From contig NZ_CP011427.1 of NCBI RefSeq assembly GCF_001506165.1, forward strand, positions 682,001-746,000: a stretch of DNA of 64,000 nt, given 5' to 3'. This DNA is from Pantoea vagans (GTDB lineage: Bacteria > Pseudomonadota > Gammaproteobacteria > Enterobacterales > Enterobacteriaceae). Of this stretch, positions 49,731 through 60,313 are shown one piece after another. Below the pieces are notes generated by a model. It did no database searches, was not told where the DNA came from, and saw nothing but the letters and a program-made list of their open reading frames with translations. How positions within the stretch are numbered: position 1 is the stretch's first letter; every line of letters begins with the position of its first letter. The translations under genes and the position numbers were made by a program.

Positions 49731-50936
49731 TTATTCACTCAGCAATTCCACGGTATGAAGCATAGCGCGCACCAGCGCATCCACGTCCTGCAAATTATTA
49801 TAGGGGGCGAAGGAGACGCGTAATGTGCCGCTGACACCCAGCGCGGTCATTAGGGGTTGCGCACAATGCTGTCCTGCACGCAGCGCGATGCCCTGTTCTG
49901 CCAACAGCGTCACAATATCACTGTGATGGATGCCCTCAATATCAAACGACAGCAGGCTGGCATGACCACAACGGAAACTGCGGAAACCGGGGATCTCGCT
50001 CAACTGCTCTTCAGCCAGACTGGCAAGCTGCTGGCTCCACATCTCGGCCTTCTCCGCGTGATGCTGAGAAAGCCACTCTAACGCCGCACTCAATCCGACA
50101 ACGCCGGCAACATTAGGTGTACCTGCCTCAAAGCGCCAGGGGACCGGTTGTGGAGTGAAGCCATTGAAGTCGACCTGAGTTAACATCTTGCCGCCACCTT
50201 GCCAGGCATCCATCTCTTCCAACAGCTCTGCTTTGCCGTACAGCACGCCAATACCCATCGGGCCATAGAGCTTGTGGGCGGAAAAGGCGTAGAAGTCGAT
50301 ATCCAATGCCTGAACATTCGGCGGGGTGTGCACCACGCCCTGTGCGCCATCCACCATCACTTTTGCACCAACGGTATGTGCCAGCGAAATGGCCTGCGCT
50401 AAATCGGGGCAGCCGCCGGTTACGTTCGACATCTGCCCAATGGCCAGGAGTTTAGTGCGTGAGTTTAATAGCTCGGGCAACAGATTAATGTCCGGGAGAC
50501 GATCTTCGCCAATCGGCCACTTCACCACTTTTGCCCCCTTGGCTTGCGCCAGCATTAACCACGGCACCAGGTTCGCGTGATGCTCAGCTTCACTCACGAC
50601 TATTTCATCACCCGGTTGCAGGCGAGGAGCCAGCCAGCTGTTGGCCACCAGATTGATGGCTTCTGTGGTGCCACGCGTCCAGACAATCTGGCGGTCGTCG
50701 GCGGCATGGATCCAGCGGGCCACCAGTCCACGTGCATTTTCGTACTGCTCTGTCAGCACGCGAGCCGCTTTAAACTGGCTACGATGTACGGTGCCTGCAC
50801 TGAGCGAATAGAACTGAGAGGTGGCGTCAACCACCGCTTGTGGCTTCAGGGCGGTCGCGGCGCTGTCGAGATAGACACCGGCATCACTCAGCGCGGGAAA
50901 CTGCTGGCGAAAGGCGGTTGGAGAAAAAATGGTCAT
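49731..50936 (-). CDS. csdA: Cysteine desulfurase CsdA
   Basis: The 401 residues equal the E. coli CsdA length. It is a PLP enzyme that takes sulfur from cysteine and hands it to CsdE. The PLP lysine is in [17 protein letters not shown] (about residue 222), and the catalytic Cys in [16 protein letters not shown] (about residue 358). It is first in the csdA-csdE operon, divergent from ygdI. Confidence 0.97.
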   Translation of the reverse strand: MTIFSPTAFRQQFPALSDAGVYLDSAATALKPQAVVDATSQFYSLSAGTVHRSQFKAARVLTEQYENARGLVARWIHAADDRQIVWTRGTTEAINLVANSWLAPRLQPGDEIVVSEAEHHANLVPWLMLAQAKGAKVVKWPIGEDRLPDINLLPELLNSRTKLLAIGQMSNVTGGCPDLAQAISLAHTVGAKVMVDGAQGVVHTPPNVQALDIDFYAFSAHKLYGPMGIGVLYGKAELLEEMDAWQGGGKMLTQVDFNGFTPQPVPWRFEAGTPNVAGVVGLSAALEWLSQHHAEKAEMWSQQLASLAEEQLSEIPGFRSFRCGHASLLSFDIEGIHHSDIVTLLAEQGIALRAGQHCAQPLMTALGVSGTLRVSFAPYNNLQDVDALVRAMLHTVELLSE

Positions 50937-51141
50937 ACTCAGCCCACTGTATTGAATGTTAGGACCAGGCTGAAAGCCGGTCTGTTACCTGGCAAAGCTG
51001 GAAAAGCGCGTTATGCTAATTATTGCAAGGTTTGAACCGAAACCCGCATAAAGAATTGACCTTAACCAGTCGATTTCACTTTAGCTGCCTTTGTTCAGCG
51101 TGCGGATGGTTTAATGCAATCAATCTGCAAGGAGATAGAAG

Positions 51142-51366
51142 ATGAAAAAACTTACCGCAGTGCTGGCCGTGTGTACGATGGCCTTTACCCTGGCTGCTTG
51201 TTCCAGCAATTACGTGATGCATACCAACGATGGTCGCACCATTGTTGCGAGCGGCAAACCGAAAGTTGACGATGAAACCGGTATGATCAGCTATAAAGAT
51301 GCCAATGGCAACAAGCAGCAGATTAACCGTACAGATGTCAAAGAGATGGCAGAGATGGGACAGTAA
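51142..51366 (+). CDS. ygdI: Small lipoprotein YgdI (YgdI/YgdR family)
   Basis: A 74-residue protein (E. coli 75). AAGGAG precedes the ATG. The lipobox LAAC gives Cys20, then SSNYVMHTNDGRTIVASGKP, the same pattern as YgdR at 22432. The function is unknown. The GcvB terminator lies ten bases beyond the stop on the opposite strand. Confidence 0.93.
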   Translation: MKKLTAVLAVCTMAFTLAACSSNYVMHTNDGRTIVASGKPKVDDETGMISYKDANGNKQQINRTDVKEMAEMGQ

Positions 51367-51375
51367 ATTTTGGGT

Positions 51376-51572
51376 AAAAAAAAGCACCGCAATTTGCGGT
51401 GCTACTTAAAATCACTTGGACAGACAGGGTAAATCTACAGGAATTAAAAGCTTGATCTGCAATCGTCAGATCAAAATGCAAACACAACATCACGACCACA
51501 AGCCAAAAGCTCTCCAAAAGTCTGCGATCTCTCGCACGTTTCCAGAAATCTTTTCGTTCCGGCTCAGGAAGT
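51376..51572 (-). ncRNA. gcvB: Small RNA GcvB
   Basis: The 5' end is ACTTCCTGAGCCGGAACG, as in E. coli GcvB. The GU-rich R1 region TGATGTTGTGTTTGC that pairs with amino-acid transporter mRNAs is intact. TTACCCTGTCTGTCC and the terminator AGCACCGCAAATTGCGGTGCT with a T run are also conserved. About 197 nt against 206 in E. coli. It is divergent from gcvA, the activator of its transcription, as in E. coli. Confidence 0.96.
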
Positions 51573-51701
51573 GCGGCAACTATAGGTATTTGCTGGAGCT
51601 TCCTCAACGGACAAATTATAATGTCTCGGATTAAAAAAACTAATACGTAGCGACTTTGTATAAGTTGGACTATTACCTTGTAAATCCGTAGACGGAAAAC
51701 C

Positions 51702-52619
51702 ATGTCAAAACGCCTTCCCCCGCTCAATGCATTGCGTGTTTTCGACGCAGCGGCCCGCCATCTGAGCTTTACTAAAGCGGCTGAAGAGCTGTTTGTTACC
51801 CAGGCAGCTGTTAGCCATCAGATTAAATCTCTGGAAGATTTCCTTGGTCTTAAGCTATTTCGGCGGAGGAATCGTTCGCTTTTACTGACTGAAGATGGGC
51901 AAAGCTACTATCTGGACATTAAAGAGATTTTCTCTGCCATCAATGATGCCACGCGCAAACTTCAGGCGCGCAGTGCGAAGGGAGCGTTGACCGTCAGCCT
52001 GCTGCCCAGTTTTGCTATTCAGTGGCTGGTTCCGCGTCTTTCAAGCTTTAATATGGCTTATCCGGGCATTGATGTGCGGATCCAGGCTGTAGACCGGGAT
52101 GAAGAGAAACTGGCCGACGATGTCGACGTCGCTATTTTCTATGGTCGTGGCAATTGGCCAGGACTGCGGGTAGAAAAACTGTATGCCGAATATCTGTTGC
52201 CGGTCTGTTCTCCGATGTTGCTGACGGGTGAGCATCCGCTTAAAACCCCTGCTGATTTAGCCCATTTTACGTTACTGCATGATGCCTCACGGCGTGACTG
52301 GCAATCCTATATTCGCCAGCTAGGCTTGCAGCACATCAACGTGCAGCAGGGACCGATTTTCAGCCACAGTGCCATGGTATTACAGGCGGCGATCCATGGT
52401 CAGGGCGTGGCGCTGGCCAACAACGTGATGGCACAGAGTGAGATTGAGGCTGGGCGTTTGGTCTGCCCATTTAATGATGTGTTAGTGAGTAAAAACGCTT
52501 TTTATCTGGTTTGTCATGACAGTCAGACAGAACTGGGTAAAATAGCCGCCTTTCGTCAGTGGATTCTGGAAAAAGCGGCCCATGAACAAGAAAAATTCCG
52601 CTTTCGCTACGATCACTAA
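51702..52619 (+). CDS. gcvA: Glycine cleavage system transcriptional regulator GcvA
   Basis: A 305-residue LysR-family regulator (E. coli 305). The N-terminal winged helix-turn-helix contains LNALRVFDAAARHLSFTKAA and ELFVTQAAVSHQIKSLE. The C-terminal co-inducer domain follows. It activates gcvTHP and gcvB with glycine and represses with GcvR. The 129-bp gap to gcvB holds a CTAAT motif near 51639, part of the known GcvA site pattern. Confidence 0.96.
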   Translation: MSKRLPPLNALRVFDAAARHLSFTKAAEELFVTQAAVSHQIKSLEDFLGLKLFRRRNRSLLLTEDGQSYYLDIKEIFSAINDATRKLQARSAKGALTVSLLPSFAIQWLVPRLSSFNMAYPGIDVRIQAVDRDEEKLADDVDVAIFYGRGNWPGLRVEKLYAEYLLPVCSPMLLTGEHPLKTPADLAHFTLLHDASRRDWQSYIRQLGLQHINVQQGPIFSHSAMVLQAAIHGQGVALANNVMAQSEIEAGRLVCPFNDVLVSKNAFYLVCHDSQTELGKIAAFRQWILEKAAHEQEKFRFRYDH

Positions 52620-52670
52620 TACGTTGATTACTGCACAGTGATGTGCGGTTTCATCTTTGAGGATTACTGA

Positions 52671-53066
52671 ATGTCCAGTCGTGCCATGTTTGTGTTTGCG
52701 GCCATCAGCGGGTTTCTGTTGGTGGCATTTGGTGCTTTTGGGGCGCATGTGCTGAGCAAGTCGCTTGGCCCAGCCGAAATGGCGTGGATTCATACCGGTC
52801 TTGAATATCAGGCGTATCATACGCTGGCGGTGATTGGTCTGGGGGCGGCGATGCTGCGTCGCGCCAACATCTGGTTCTACTGGAGCAGCGCGCTACTGGC
52901 GCTCGGCACCGTGTTATTCAGCGGCAGTCTCTACTGTTTAGCGCTGTCGCATATGAAGTTTTGGGTTTTTGTCACGCCAGTAGGAGGTTTGTGCTTCCTG
53001 ATTGGTTGGTTCTTGATGTTGATTGGCGCGCTGCGTCTGAAACGAAAGGCAGATCGCCATGAATAA
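52671..53066 (+). CDS. ygdD: DUF423 inner-membrane protein YgdD
   Basis: The 131 residues equal the E. coli length. Four hydrophobic segments are visible, starting [23 protein letters not shown], the DUF423 signature. The function is unknown. It overlaps rlmM by 8 bases, the conserved gene pair. Confidence 0.94.
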   Translation: MSSRAMFVFAAISGFLLVAFGAFGAHVLSKSLGPAEMAWIHTGLEYQAYHTLAVIGLGAAMLRRANIWFYWSSALLALGTVLFSGSLYCLALSHMKFWVFVTPVGGLCFLIGWFLMLIGALRLKRKADRHE

Positions 53067-54159
53067 AGTTTTACTCTATTGCCGTCCAGGATTTGAAAAA
53101 GAGTGTGCGGCGGAAATCAGTGCCAAAGCCGCAGAGCGTGAAATCTACGGTTTCCCACGCGTAAAGGATGACTCCGGCTATGTGCTGTTTGAATGTTACC
53201 AGCAAGAAGATGCGGAAAAGCTGATTAAAAACTTGCCGTTTGCCGAGCTTATTTTTGCGCGACAAATGCTAGTGGTCGGTGAGTTGCTGCGTGACTTACC
53301 GCCGGAAGATCGCATTACGCCGATTGTCGGCATGCTGACAGGTGTGGTGGAGAAGGGCGGCGAGCTGCGTGTTGAAGTACCGGACACCAACGAAGCCAAA
53401 GAACTCACTAAGTTCTGCCGCAAGTTGACCGTGCCACTGCGCGCCAGCCTGCGCGAGAGCAAGATTCTGCTGAATTACGAATCGCCGAAGCGCCCGGTGG
53501 TGCACGTATTCTTTATTGCACCGGGCACCTGCTATGTCGGTTATTCGCTGTCTGACAACAACTCACCGTTCTATATGGGTATTCCGCGCCTCAAGTTCCC
53601 ATCCGATGCACCAAGCCGATCAACCCTGAAGCTGGAAGAGGCGTTTCATGTGTTTATCCCGGCTGATGAGTGGGATGAGCGCCTGGCGAGCGGTATGTAT
53701 GCGGTGGATCTCGGGGCCTGCCCAGGTGGCTGGACCTATCAGTTAGTGAAGCGCAGCATGTGGGTTTATTCTGTCGATAACGGTCCGATGGCGCCAAGCC
53801 TGATGGATACCGGACAGGTTACGCATTGCCGTGAAGATGGCTTCAAATACCGTCCGACACGCAACAACATCAGCTGGTTGGTGTGCGATATGGTAGAGAA
53901 ACCGGTGCGTGTCGCGAGTTTAATGACCGAGTGGTTGGTCAACGGCTGGTGCCGCGAGGCGATCTTCAACCTCAAGCTGCCGATGAAAAAGCGTTATGAG
54001 GAAGTGACGCAGAACCTGGCGATGATCGATGCTGCGCTGAAAGAGAAGGGCGTGAATGCGCAAATTCAGGCGCGCCAGCTGTATCACGATCGCGAAGAGA
54101 TTACCGTTCACGTAAGAAGGTTGTGGGCGGCGGTCGGTGGCCGTCGCGACGAACGCTAA
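53059..54159 (+). CDS. rlmM: 23S rRNA 2'-O-ribose C2498 methyltransferase RlmM
   Basis: The 366 residues equal the E. coli length. An N-terminal THUMP-like domain precedes a Rossmann methyltransferase domain, with the SAM motif [19 protein letters not shown] near residues 214-232 (catalytic KDKE-type residues follow). It methylates C2498 of 23S rRNA. Its TAA stop forms the first bases of an ERIC-like element. Confidence 0.97.
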   Translation: MNKVLLYCRPGFEKECAAEISAKAAEREIYGFPRVKDDSGYVLFECYQQEDAEKLIKNLPFAELIFARQMLVVGELLRDLPPEDRITPIVGMLTGVVEKGGELRVEVPDTNEAKELTKFCRKLTVPLRASLRESKILLNYESPKRPVVHVFFIAPGTCYVGYSLSDNNSPFYMGIPRLKFPSDAPSRSTLKLEEAFHVFIPADEWDERLASGMYAVDLGACPGGWTYQLVKRSMWVYSVDNGPMAPSLMDTGQVTHCREDGFKYRPTRNNISWLVCDMVEKPVRVASLMTEWLVNGWCREAIFNLKLPMKKRYEEVTQNLAMIDAALKEKGVNAQIQARQLYHDREEITVHVRRLWAAVGGRRDER

Positions 54160-54283
54160 TTTCCCGTCATACTTCGCGCTGCAGGTGCGTTGGCAGCGCC
54201 TGCTCGCCCCGGTCACATACTAGTGTATGCTCCCGGGGACTCCCAAGCTTGCCGCCTTGCTGTAGCACAAATTATTTGCAGGA
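54157..54283. repeat. ERIC-like element between rlmM and xni
   Basis: A 127-bp unit with GCAGGTGCGTTGG, the central palindrome CACATACTAGTGTATG and CTTGCCGCCTTGCTG in ERIC order. The left end coincides with the rlmM stop codon. Confidence 0.85.
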
Positions 54284-54335
54284 TAATTTCCCGTCATACT
54301 TCGCGCTGCAGGTGCGTTGGCTGCGCCTGCTTGCC
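54284..54335. repeat. Half ERIC element, tandem copy
   Basis: It repeats the first roughly 52 bases of the preceding unit, exactly 127 bp downstream of it. It then breaks off just before the xni 3' end at 54351. Confidence 0.8.
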
Positions 54336-54350
54336 ACTACAATTCTGTAC

Positions 54351-55106
54351 TTACGCCTTATACCGCAACGTATTCAAATTACCCTGCAACACCAAATCGC
54401 GTTTCAACGTCGAGACCTGGCGGCAAATTTCTGCCATGTGTTGATGATCCCGCAACTTCTTCTGCCACTTATCGGGCACCTGATCGAGCTGCTGGTAGAG
54501 GGCTTCCAGCGTGCCGAATTGCATCAGTAACTCACGGGCGCTTTTGGGGCCTATGCCTGTCACGCCGGGAATTTTACTGCTACTGATGCCACATAATCCC
54601 CAGTAATCAGGCAACTGAAGGGGGGAAACACCAAACTCCTGCTCAATGAAAGGCACATCTAACCAGCGTTTTTGGAAATAATCGCGGATACGGATGTTCG
54701 GTGCCAGCAACTGACAATAACCTTTGTCGGTAGACACGATGGTGGCCTGATGTCCGGCATCGGCCATTTTCACTGCCAGGGTGGCGGCGAGATCGTCTGC
54801 TTCGTCCAGATTGGCCACCCAACAGCTGACGCCCACGGACTCAAACGCTTGCTGAATGGCGGGCATCTCCAGCTGCAAATCGTCTGGCATCGGTGGGCGA
54901 CCAGCTTTGTAATCGGGCAACAGCTGATGTCGCCAGCCGGGATGGCGGTCTTGGCTGTCAAATACTGCTACCACATGTGTCGGCTGTGTGTGGCCTAACA
55001 GCTGATGCAGTGCCGCGACACAGGCATCGCGGCAAGGCGTGCCTTGCACGGCATGCAGGCGGCGGATCAGGTTTAGCGCATCAATAATAAGAAGATGAAA
55101 CGACAT
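54351..55106 (-). CDS. xni: Flap endonuclease Xni (ExoIX)
   Basis: The 251 residues equal the E. coli length. It is a FEN-family 5'-nuclease without polymerase. The N-terminal metal-binding [12 protein letters not shown], the middle [22 protein letters not shown] and the helix-hairpin-helix [14 protein letters not shown] are in the expected order. In E. coli, xni lies between sdaB and the fuc genes; neither set is present here. Confidence 0.96.
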   Translation of the reverse strand: MSFHLLIIDALNLIRRLHAVQGTPCRDACVAALHQLLGHTQPTHVVAVFDSQDRHPGWRHQLLPDYKAGRPPMPDDLQLEMPAIQQAFESVGVSCWVANLDEADDLAATLAVKMADAGHQATIVSTDKGYCQLLAPNIRIRDYFQKRWLDVPFIEQEFGVSPLQLPDYWGLCGISSSKIPGVTGIGPKSARELLMQFGTLEALYQQLDQVPDKWQKKLRDHQHMAEICRQVSTLKRDLVLQGNLNTLRYKA

Positions 55107-55144
55107 AATGATAGCGGCAGCCCGCGGGCTGCCTTCCTGATGGG

Positions 55145-56500
55145 TTATTTAATGATTTCGTAGCACGGGATGTAGGCACTACCTGGCAGCTTCATTCGCT
55201 GCTGGGCCACGAAGCCCTGCAGCAGTTCGTCCATGCGATGCATCAAATCGGCATCCCCGTGCAGTTTGTACGGACCTTTCTCGCGAATTTCACGGATGCC
55301 CACTTCTTTAACGTTTCCGGCGACGATGCCAGAGAAGGCACGACGCAGGTCAGCAGCCAGTTTCTCTGCTGGTTGGTTCGGGAAAAGTTTCAGGTTGGCC
55401 ATGTTTTCATGGGTCGGCATGAAAGGAACCTGCAGCTCAGGGGCGATACGAATCGACCAGTTAAAGCTGTAAGCATCACCTGTTTCACGACGGTATTCTT
55501 TCACCTGCGGCATGGCTTTCTTCATCAGACGCGCCACTTCTGCTGCGTCATCAATGATGATTTTGTAGTGCTTGCGTGCGGTTTCGCCCAGGGTGTTAAC
55601 GATGAAATCATCCAGCACACGGAAGTAATCTGCGCTCTCTTTTGGCCCGGTCAGGATCAACGGAAGCACCTGATCGCTGTTATGCGGGTTCATCAAAATG
55701 CCCAGCAGATACAGTAGCTCTTCCGCAGTACCGACCCCGCCTGGGAAGATCACAATGCCATGTGCAATACGCACAAAGGCTTCGAGGCGCTTTTCGATAT
55801 CCGGCATGATGATCAGTTCATTGACCAACGGGTTCGGGGGCTCTGCCGCAATAATGGATGGCTCTGTCAGGCCGATAAAACGGCTGTCGTGGTAGCGCTG
55901 CTGTGCATGGCCGACGGCGGCCCCTTTCATTGGCGCTTCCATTACGCCAGGCCCGCAACCGGTGCAAATGTTCAGTTCACGCAGACCCATTTGGGTCCCT
56001 ACGTTACGGCAATACTGATACTCCACTGCATTAATGGAGTGGCCACCCCAACACACCACGGTATTGGGATACTCGCCGATGTGCAGCGCGCGGGCATTAC
56101 GCAGAATAGAAAACACCTGGTTGGTGATGTGCGCGGAATCATCGGCATTTTGTTGATCGCTGCGCTCAAGTTGGCCATTCACAAACAGAATGTCGCGCAG
56201 CACGGCAAACAGGTTGGCTTGCAGCGAGCGGATAATTCGCCCATCGACAAACGCCTCTTCCGGCGGATTAATCAGCTCAAGTTTTACCCCGCGCTCACGG
56301 CGTAACACATTGATATCAAAGTTTTCAAAGCGGGAAAGCAGTTCCTGACTACTGTCGGTCTGGCTGCCGGAATTCAGCACCGCCAGCGAGCAGTTACGAA
56401 ACAGTTGGTAAAGGTCGCTACTGGCGGTTTGCTTCAGCATGTCGACTTCCAACTGGGAGAGCAGATCCATTGAGCCAAGAGGGCTAATATGTGTAATCAA
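55145..56500 (-). CDS. ppnN: Pyrimidine/purine nucleotide 5'-monophosphate nucleosidase PpnN
   Basis: A 451-residue protein (E. coli PpnN, YgdH, 454). It cleaves nucleotides to base and ribose 5-phosphate and is stimulated by (p)ppGpp. The LOG-family motif is [15 protein letters not shown] near residues 250-264. The start is TTG at 56500, with AGGAG upstream; E. coli also uses TTG and the N-terminus [12 protein letters not shown] is conserved. Confidence 0.96.
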   Translation of the reverse strand: MITHISPLGSMDLLSQLEVDMLKQTASSDLYQLFRNCSLAVLNSGSQTDSSQELLSRFENFDINVLRRERGVKLELINPPEEAFVDGRIIRSLQANLFAVLRDILFVNGQLERSDQQNADDSAHITNQVFSILRNARALHIGEYPNTVVCWGGHSINAVEYQYCRNVGTQMGLRELNICTGCGPGVMEAPMKGAAVGHAQQRYHDSRFIGLTEPSIIAAEPPNPLVNELIIMPDIEKRLEAFVRIAHGIVIFPGGVGTAEELLYLLGILMNPHNSDQVLPLILTGPKESADYFRVLDDFIVNTLGETARKHYKIIIDDAAEVARLMKKAMPQVKEYRRETGDAYSFNWSIRIAPELQVPFMPTHENMANLKLFPNQPAEKLAADLRRAFSGIVAGNVKEVGIREIREKGPYKLHGDADLMHRMDELLQGFVAQQRMKLPGSAYIPCYEIIK

Positions 56501-56685
56501 GAGAACTCCTTTACACGCAAAGGCGTGACTGATGACGCTGCGCTTAACTGACTGAACGCAGTGACGAAAATCCTTGGAACGCAGGTTTGACTCCTCGCGC
56601 CTTTGACAGAGTAACGTTGTCCGCGGTGAATGCTCAAGTGCATCCGCGCATCCGTGCAGCGGCCTGCGAGGTGCCTCGCAATCTG

Positions 56686-57531
56686 TTACTGGCGAACCAA
56701 GCGGGAGAAAGTGGGAGAGAAGGGCACATTGCTACGCCAGGGATTGATATCCAACCCACCACGGCGCGTGTAACGTGCGTAAACAGTGAGGCATTCTGGC
56801 AGGCAAAAGCGCTGAATGTCGTTAAAAATGCGCTCAACGCACTGCTCATGGAATTCATTGTGTTGACGGAAAGAGATCAAATAGCGCAGCAGAGCTTCAC
56901 GATCAATGCGTGGGCCTTTGTAGCGAATCATCACTGAACCCCAATCGGGCTGATGTGTAATCAGGCAGTTCGATTTCAGCAAATGGCTCACCAGGGTTTC
57001 TTCAACCACTTCGCTTCCCGCTGCCTGCGCTAAATAGTCGGCATTGAAAGCATAGTCTTGGATTTCGATATCCTGCTCGTCAATCACTTCGCCGTTGAAA
57101 TGGCCAATCGGCTGACCTTCGACTTCACTCAGGCGAAAGAGCGCAACGCCAACTTCACCGTTGGCGCAGGCACGTAAGTCGCGTTCCAGCGTTTGGCGCA
57201 CTTCACCCCAGTCGGCGAAAACCGTCTGGTTAAAACTGTTAAGATAAAGCTTGAAGCTCTTGGACTCGATCAGGTTTTCGCTATCGGCGCGGAGTACGAC
57301 TTCGCCCACTGCTACCTGCGGCACGCCTTTGCTGTTCAGCCAGGAGAGTTCGTACAGTGTCCAGATATCGGCGCCCTGGAATGGCAAATTATCCGGGTAA
57401 AGCCCAAGCGGTTCACGATTCAGGCTGCGCGGCACGGATTGCAACAGCGTGTTATCGTAGCGATCAACATAAGCCGTGGGCTTACCTAAGGTCAGGCCGC
57501 TTAATGCCTGATCGCGGTTTTCAGAAGACAT
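56686..57531 (-). CDS. queF: NADPH-dependent 7-cyano-7-deazaguanine reductase QueF
   Basis: A 281-residue protein (E. coli 282) that reduces preQ0 to preQ1 in queuosine synthesis. The ATG at 57531 is preferred over the in-frame GTG at 57543 by homology. The catalytic Cys lies in [13 protein letters not shown] (about residue 190) with the Asp shortly after, and the QueF motif is [15 protein letters not shown]. It is divergent from syd. Confidence 0.96.
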   Translation of the reverse strand: MSSENRDQALSGLTLGKPTAYVDRYDNTLLQSVPRSLNREPLGLYPDNLPFQGADIWTLYELSWLNSKGVPQVAVGEVVLRADSENLIESKSFKLYLNSFNQTVFADWGEVRQTLERDLRACANGEVGVALFRLSEVEGQPIGHFNGEVIDEQDIEIQDYAFNADYLAQAAGSEVVEETLVSHLLKSNCLITHQPDWGSVMIRYKGPRIDREALLRYLISFRQHNEFHEQCVERIFNDIQRFCLPECLTVYARYTRRGGLDINPWRSNVPFSPTFSRLVRQ

Positions 57532-57593
57532 ATCGGTTACCACTAAATTCCATCAAAGTGGCTAAGTGTAACCGATCATAAGCGAGAAGATGA

Positions 57594-58142
57594 ATGATGC
57601 AGCAAACCGCAGACGCCCTGCGTGAATTTACCGCCCGTTATGTTCAGCTATGGCAACAACAATCCGGCCAGCTGCCTGCCAGTGCCGATCTGTTAGGTGT
57701 GCCTTCACCCTGCATTGTAAGCACACTGGAAGATCGCGTGTTATGGCAGCCACAACCCTTTACGCTGCCAGCGACGCTGGAAGCGGTTGAGCGCGCGCTG
57801 GATATTCAGTTGCAACCAGAGATCACTGCCTTCTACACGTCACAATTTGCCGGTGATATGACGGCCAGCTTTGAGCAGCGGCCAATTACGCTATTACAGG
57901 TGTGGAGTGAATCAGACTTTACCCGCTTGCAGGAAAACCTGATTGGGCATTTGGTGATGAAGCGCCGCCTGAAACAGAGTCCAACATTGTTTATTGCCAC
58001 AACTGAATCAGAACAGGATGTGATTGCCGTCTGCAACTTAACCGGCGAAGTTATTCTGGAACAGCCTGGTAGTAAAAATCGTCAGGTTCTGGCGGCGGAT
58101 GTTCAGATATTTCTTAATGCTTTACAACCGCTTACTGCCTGA
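57594..58142 (+). CDS. syd: SecY-interacting protein Syd
   Basis: A 182-residue cytosolic protein (E. coli 181) that binds SecY and monitors translocon assembly. Conserved blocks are [12 protein letters not shown] at the N-terminus, [13 protein letters not shown], and [10 protein letters not shown] near the middle. Two adjacent ATGs (57594, 57597) are possible starts. It is followed by the csrB regulatory region. Confidence 0.95.
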   Translation: MMQQTADALREFTARYVQLWQQQSGQLPASADLLGVPSPCIVSTLEDRVLWQPQPFTLPATLEAVERALDIQLQPEITAFYTSQFAGDMTASFEQRPITLLQVWSESDFTRLQENLIGHLVMKRRLKQSPTLFIATTESEQDVIAVCNLTGEVILEQPGSKNRQVLAADVQIFLNALQPLTA

Positions 58143-58166
58143 TTAGCAGAGTTAAGATATCTGTTT

Positions 58167-58200
58167 TGTAAGAGATCTCTCACATCGTGTGTGAGAGATC
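58167..58200. promoter_or_regulatory. UvrY (BarA/UvrY) binding site upstream of csrB
   Basis: TGTAAGAGATCTCTCACA (58167-58184) matches the 18-bp inverted repeat bound by UvrY upstream of E. coli csrB, centred here about 172 bp before the RNA start (about 190 in E. coli). A further half site, TGTGAGAGATC (58190-58200), forms a second, 11-bp-arm palindrome with 58174-58184. An IHF-like ACTCAATCTATTA lies at 58291-58303. Confidence 0.8.
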
Positions 58201-58347
58201 GCTAGATCATTTTGCAGCCTTCTGGAAGGCTTCGATGTAAAAATATTGTGAATCATGAGCTTATAGCGTTTCTCCTAAAGAGATAATCTGACTCAATCTA
58301 TTAACGCCTCTTACTAGCTTGTTATTGCGATGGTTTCTGACAGAATA

Positions 58348-58664
58348 GTCACCACTGGCAGGAAGCCAGGGATGAAGAGACGTTCAGGAGAATGTCAGCC
58401 AAGCGGCAGGAGCGTAACGGAGCTTACGACACACGGAAGGCTTCAGGATGAAGCAGGACACTCAGGATTGAGTTAAGGACACCTCCAGGATGGAGAATGA
58501 GAGCCACGTTGGATGTGGTGGGCCAGGATGCTAAGGACAAATGTCATGATGACAGGCAATGGAAAGCGCAGGAACAGTTGTCATGGATGAGCAGGGAGCA
58601 CAGCGGTGGCGGGAATGCTGCAAACGAAACCGGGAGCACTGTAATCACAGTGCTCCCTTTTTTT
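58348..58664 (+). ncRNA. csrB: Small RNA CsrB
   Basis: This regulatory RNA sequesters the translational regulator CsrA. I count 21 GGA triplets, many as CAGGATG in hairpin loops. The 3' end GGGAGCACTG-TAATCA-CAGTGCTCCC with a T run matches the E. coli terminator, and GACACCTCCAGGATGGAGAA is nearly identical. The position between syd and yqcC is conserved. It is about 317 nt against 369 in E. coli. The 5' end is estimated; transcription should depend on UvrY. Confidence 0.95.
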
Positions 58665-58730
58665 ATGGCTTTTTTGCGCATTGACTGACTAGTGATATGC
58701 TTGCCGCCCAATTTTCTCTGGAGGTGGCGT

Positions 58731-59057
58731 ATGTCGTCGCAAATGATTATTCAACGGCTGCAGCAGGTCGAAGCGGTGATGCGCGAACATGACCACTGGC
58801 AGACCCAGCCCCCTGAAGCGGAAGCCTTCGCCAGCAGCGAGCCTTTTTGTCTCGATACACTTGAGCCGCTGGAATGGCTGCAGTGGGTGCTTATCCCTCG
58901 TTTTCACGCCTTGATTGAAGCGGGTGCACCGCTGCCACAAAATTTCGCCGTCACGCCTTATTATGAAGTTTCACTGGCAGACAGCACGCCAGGTCACGCT
59001 GCGCTGCTACTGGCACTGGGCCAGTTTGACGCACTGTTTCAGGACCCGACTGCCTGA
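58731..59057 (+). CDS. yqcC: YqcC family protein
   Basis: A 108-residue protein (E. coli 109). The ATG at 58731 is chosen because GGAGG precedes it; upstream in-frame codons lie in the csrB-proximal promoter region. The conserved block is LDTLEPLEWLQWVLIPRFHAL. The function is unknown. It overlaps truC by one base (TGATG), the usual operon yqcC-truC-yqcA. Confidence 0.92.
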   Translation: MSSQMIIQRLQQVEAVMREHDHWQTQPPEAEAFASSEPFCLDTLEPLEWLQWVLIPRFHALIEAGAPLPQNFAVTPYYEVSLADSTPGHAALLLALGQFDALFQDPTA

Positions 59058-59836
59058 TGCTGGAAATCCTCTACCAAGATGAATGGCTGGTTGCCGTCAA
59101 TAAACCGTCCGGTTGGCTGGTGCACCGCAGTTGGCTGGATCGCGACGAAAAAGTGGTGGTGATGCAAACGGTGCGCGATCAAATTGGTCAGCACGTTTTC
59201 ACCGTTCATCGTCTCGATCGCCCGACCTCAGGTGTGTTGTTGATGGCCTTGTCCAGCGAAGTGGCCCATCTGTTATCACAGCAGTTCGAGCAGCATCAAA
59301 TGCAGAAAACCTATCACGCGGTGCTGCGCGGCTGGCTCGACGGCAGCGCGACACTCGATTATCCGCTGATGGAAGAGCTGGATAAGATAGCCGATAAGTT
59401 TGCCAACCAGGAACGTACTGCTCAGGATGCCGTGACGGATTATCGCTCACTGGCGCAGGTGGAAATGCCCGTCGCCATTAGCCGCTACAACAGTGCCCGC
59501 TACACCCTGGTAGAGATGTCTCCGCATACCGGTCGTAAACATCAGCTGCGTCGCCATATGGTGCATTTGCGCCATCCAATCATTGGCGACAGCGCCCACG
59601 GCGATCTGCGTCAAAATCGTGGTGCTGCTGAGCATTTTGGGATGAATCGTTTGATGCTGCACGCCAGCAGCCTCAGCCTTACTCATCCGGTTACCGGTGA
59701 GCCGCTGGTGATTCGTGCAGGCCTGGATCGCGTCTGGCAGCAAATGCTGCAACACTTTGGCTGGCAGGATCAGATCCCTGAGGTTCCCAGGGTTGAGTTT
59801 GCCGACGAGGCAGTCCAGGATAAGCCAACAGAATAA
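59057..59836 (+). CDS. truC: tRNA pseudouridine(65) synthase TruC
   Basis: A 259-residue RluA-family enzyme (E. coli 260) that makes pseudouridine 65 in some tRNAs. Catalytic Asp54 is in VHRLDRPTSGVLLMAL. The RluA-typical MSPHTGRKHQLRRHMVHL is near residue 155. The start overlaps the yqcC stop. Confidence 0.96.
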   Translation: MLEILYQDEWLVAVNKPSGWLVHRSWLDRDEKVVVMQTVRDQIGQHVFTVHRLDRPTSGVLLMALSSEVAHLLSQQFEQHQMQKTYHAVLRGWLDGSATLDYPLMEELDKIADKFANQERTAQDAVTDYRSLAQVEMPVAISRYNSARYTLVEMSPHTGRKHQLRRHMVHLRHPIIGDSAHGDLRQNRGAAEHFGMNRLMLHASSLSLTHPVTGEPLVIRAGLDRVWQQMLQHFGWQDQIPEVPRVEFADEAVQDKPTE

Positions 59837-59848
59837 AGGAGCGGCAAG

Positions 59849-60295
59849 ATGGCAAAGATTGGCATTTTTACAGGTACGGTTTACGGCAACGCGCTGCTGG
59901 TGGCTGAAGAGTCTCAGCCGGTGCTGGAAGAGCAAGGCCATGAAGTGAAGGTGTTTGAAGATGCAACGCTGGCCGACTGGCAGGCTTACAGCAAAGACGT
60001 GATTCTCATCGTGACCTCAACCACCGGTCAGGGGGATTTCCCCGACAATATCGCGCGTTTATATGTGAAAGTTCGCGATGAGTTGGGCTATCAGCCAGAG
60101 CTGCGCTATGGCGTGATCGCGCTGGGTGACAGCAGCTATGACAATTTCTGCGGCGCGGGTAAAACCTTCGATGCCACCTTGCAAGAGCAGAGCGCGCAAC
60201 GTATTGGCGAAGTGCTGCTGGTGGATGCAACAGAAGATCCAGAGCCAGAATCGGTGACCACGCCTTGGGTGGAGAGCTGGGGTAAATTGTTGTAA
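59849..60295 (+). CDS. yqcA: Flavodoxin YqcA
   Basis: A 148-residue short-chain flavodoxin (E. coli 149) that binds FMN and carries electrons; it reduces partners poorly defined in vivo. The phosphate-binding loop is [15 protein letters not shown], and the isoalloxazine loops are [13 protein letters not shown] and [20 protein letters not shown] precedes the ATG. It is the last gene of the yqcC operon. Confidence 0.95.
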   Translation: MAKIGIFTGTVYGNALLVAEESQPVLEEQGHEVKVFEDATLADWQAYSKDVILIVTSTTGQGDFPDNIARLYVKVRDELGYQPELRYGVIALGDSSYDNFCGAGKTFDATLQEQSAQRIGEVLLVDATEDPEPESVTTPWVESWGKLL

Positions 60296-60313
60296 TTGAT
60301 GAAATAGATGTTG

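Noticed and set aside
54123..54586. Overlapping open frames downstream of rlmM
   Set aside because: Produced by translation of the ERIC repeats and the reverse of xni.
57532..57593. preQ1 riboswitch upstream of queF
   Set aside because: The divergent queF-syd gap is only about 60 bp and shows no preQ1 aptamer pattern.
58174..58200. Intrinsic terminator of syd
   Set aside because: The stem is perfect but no T run follows, and it coincides with the UvrY box; kept as a regulatory site.
58497..58688. Small open frame with GG-rich start
   Set aside because: It lies within the CsrB RNA and its terminator.
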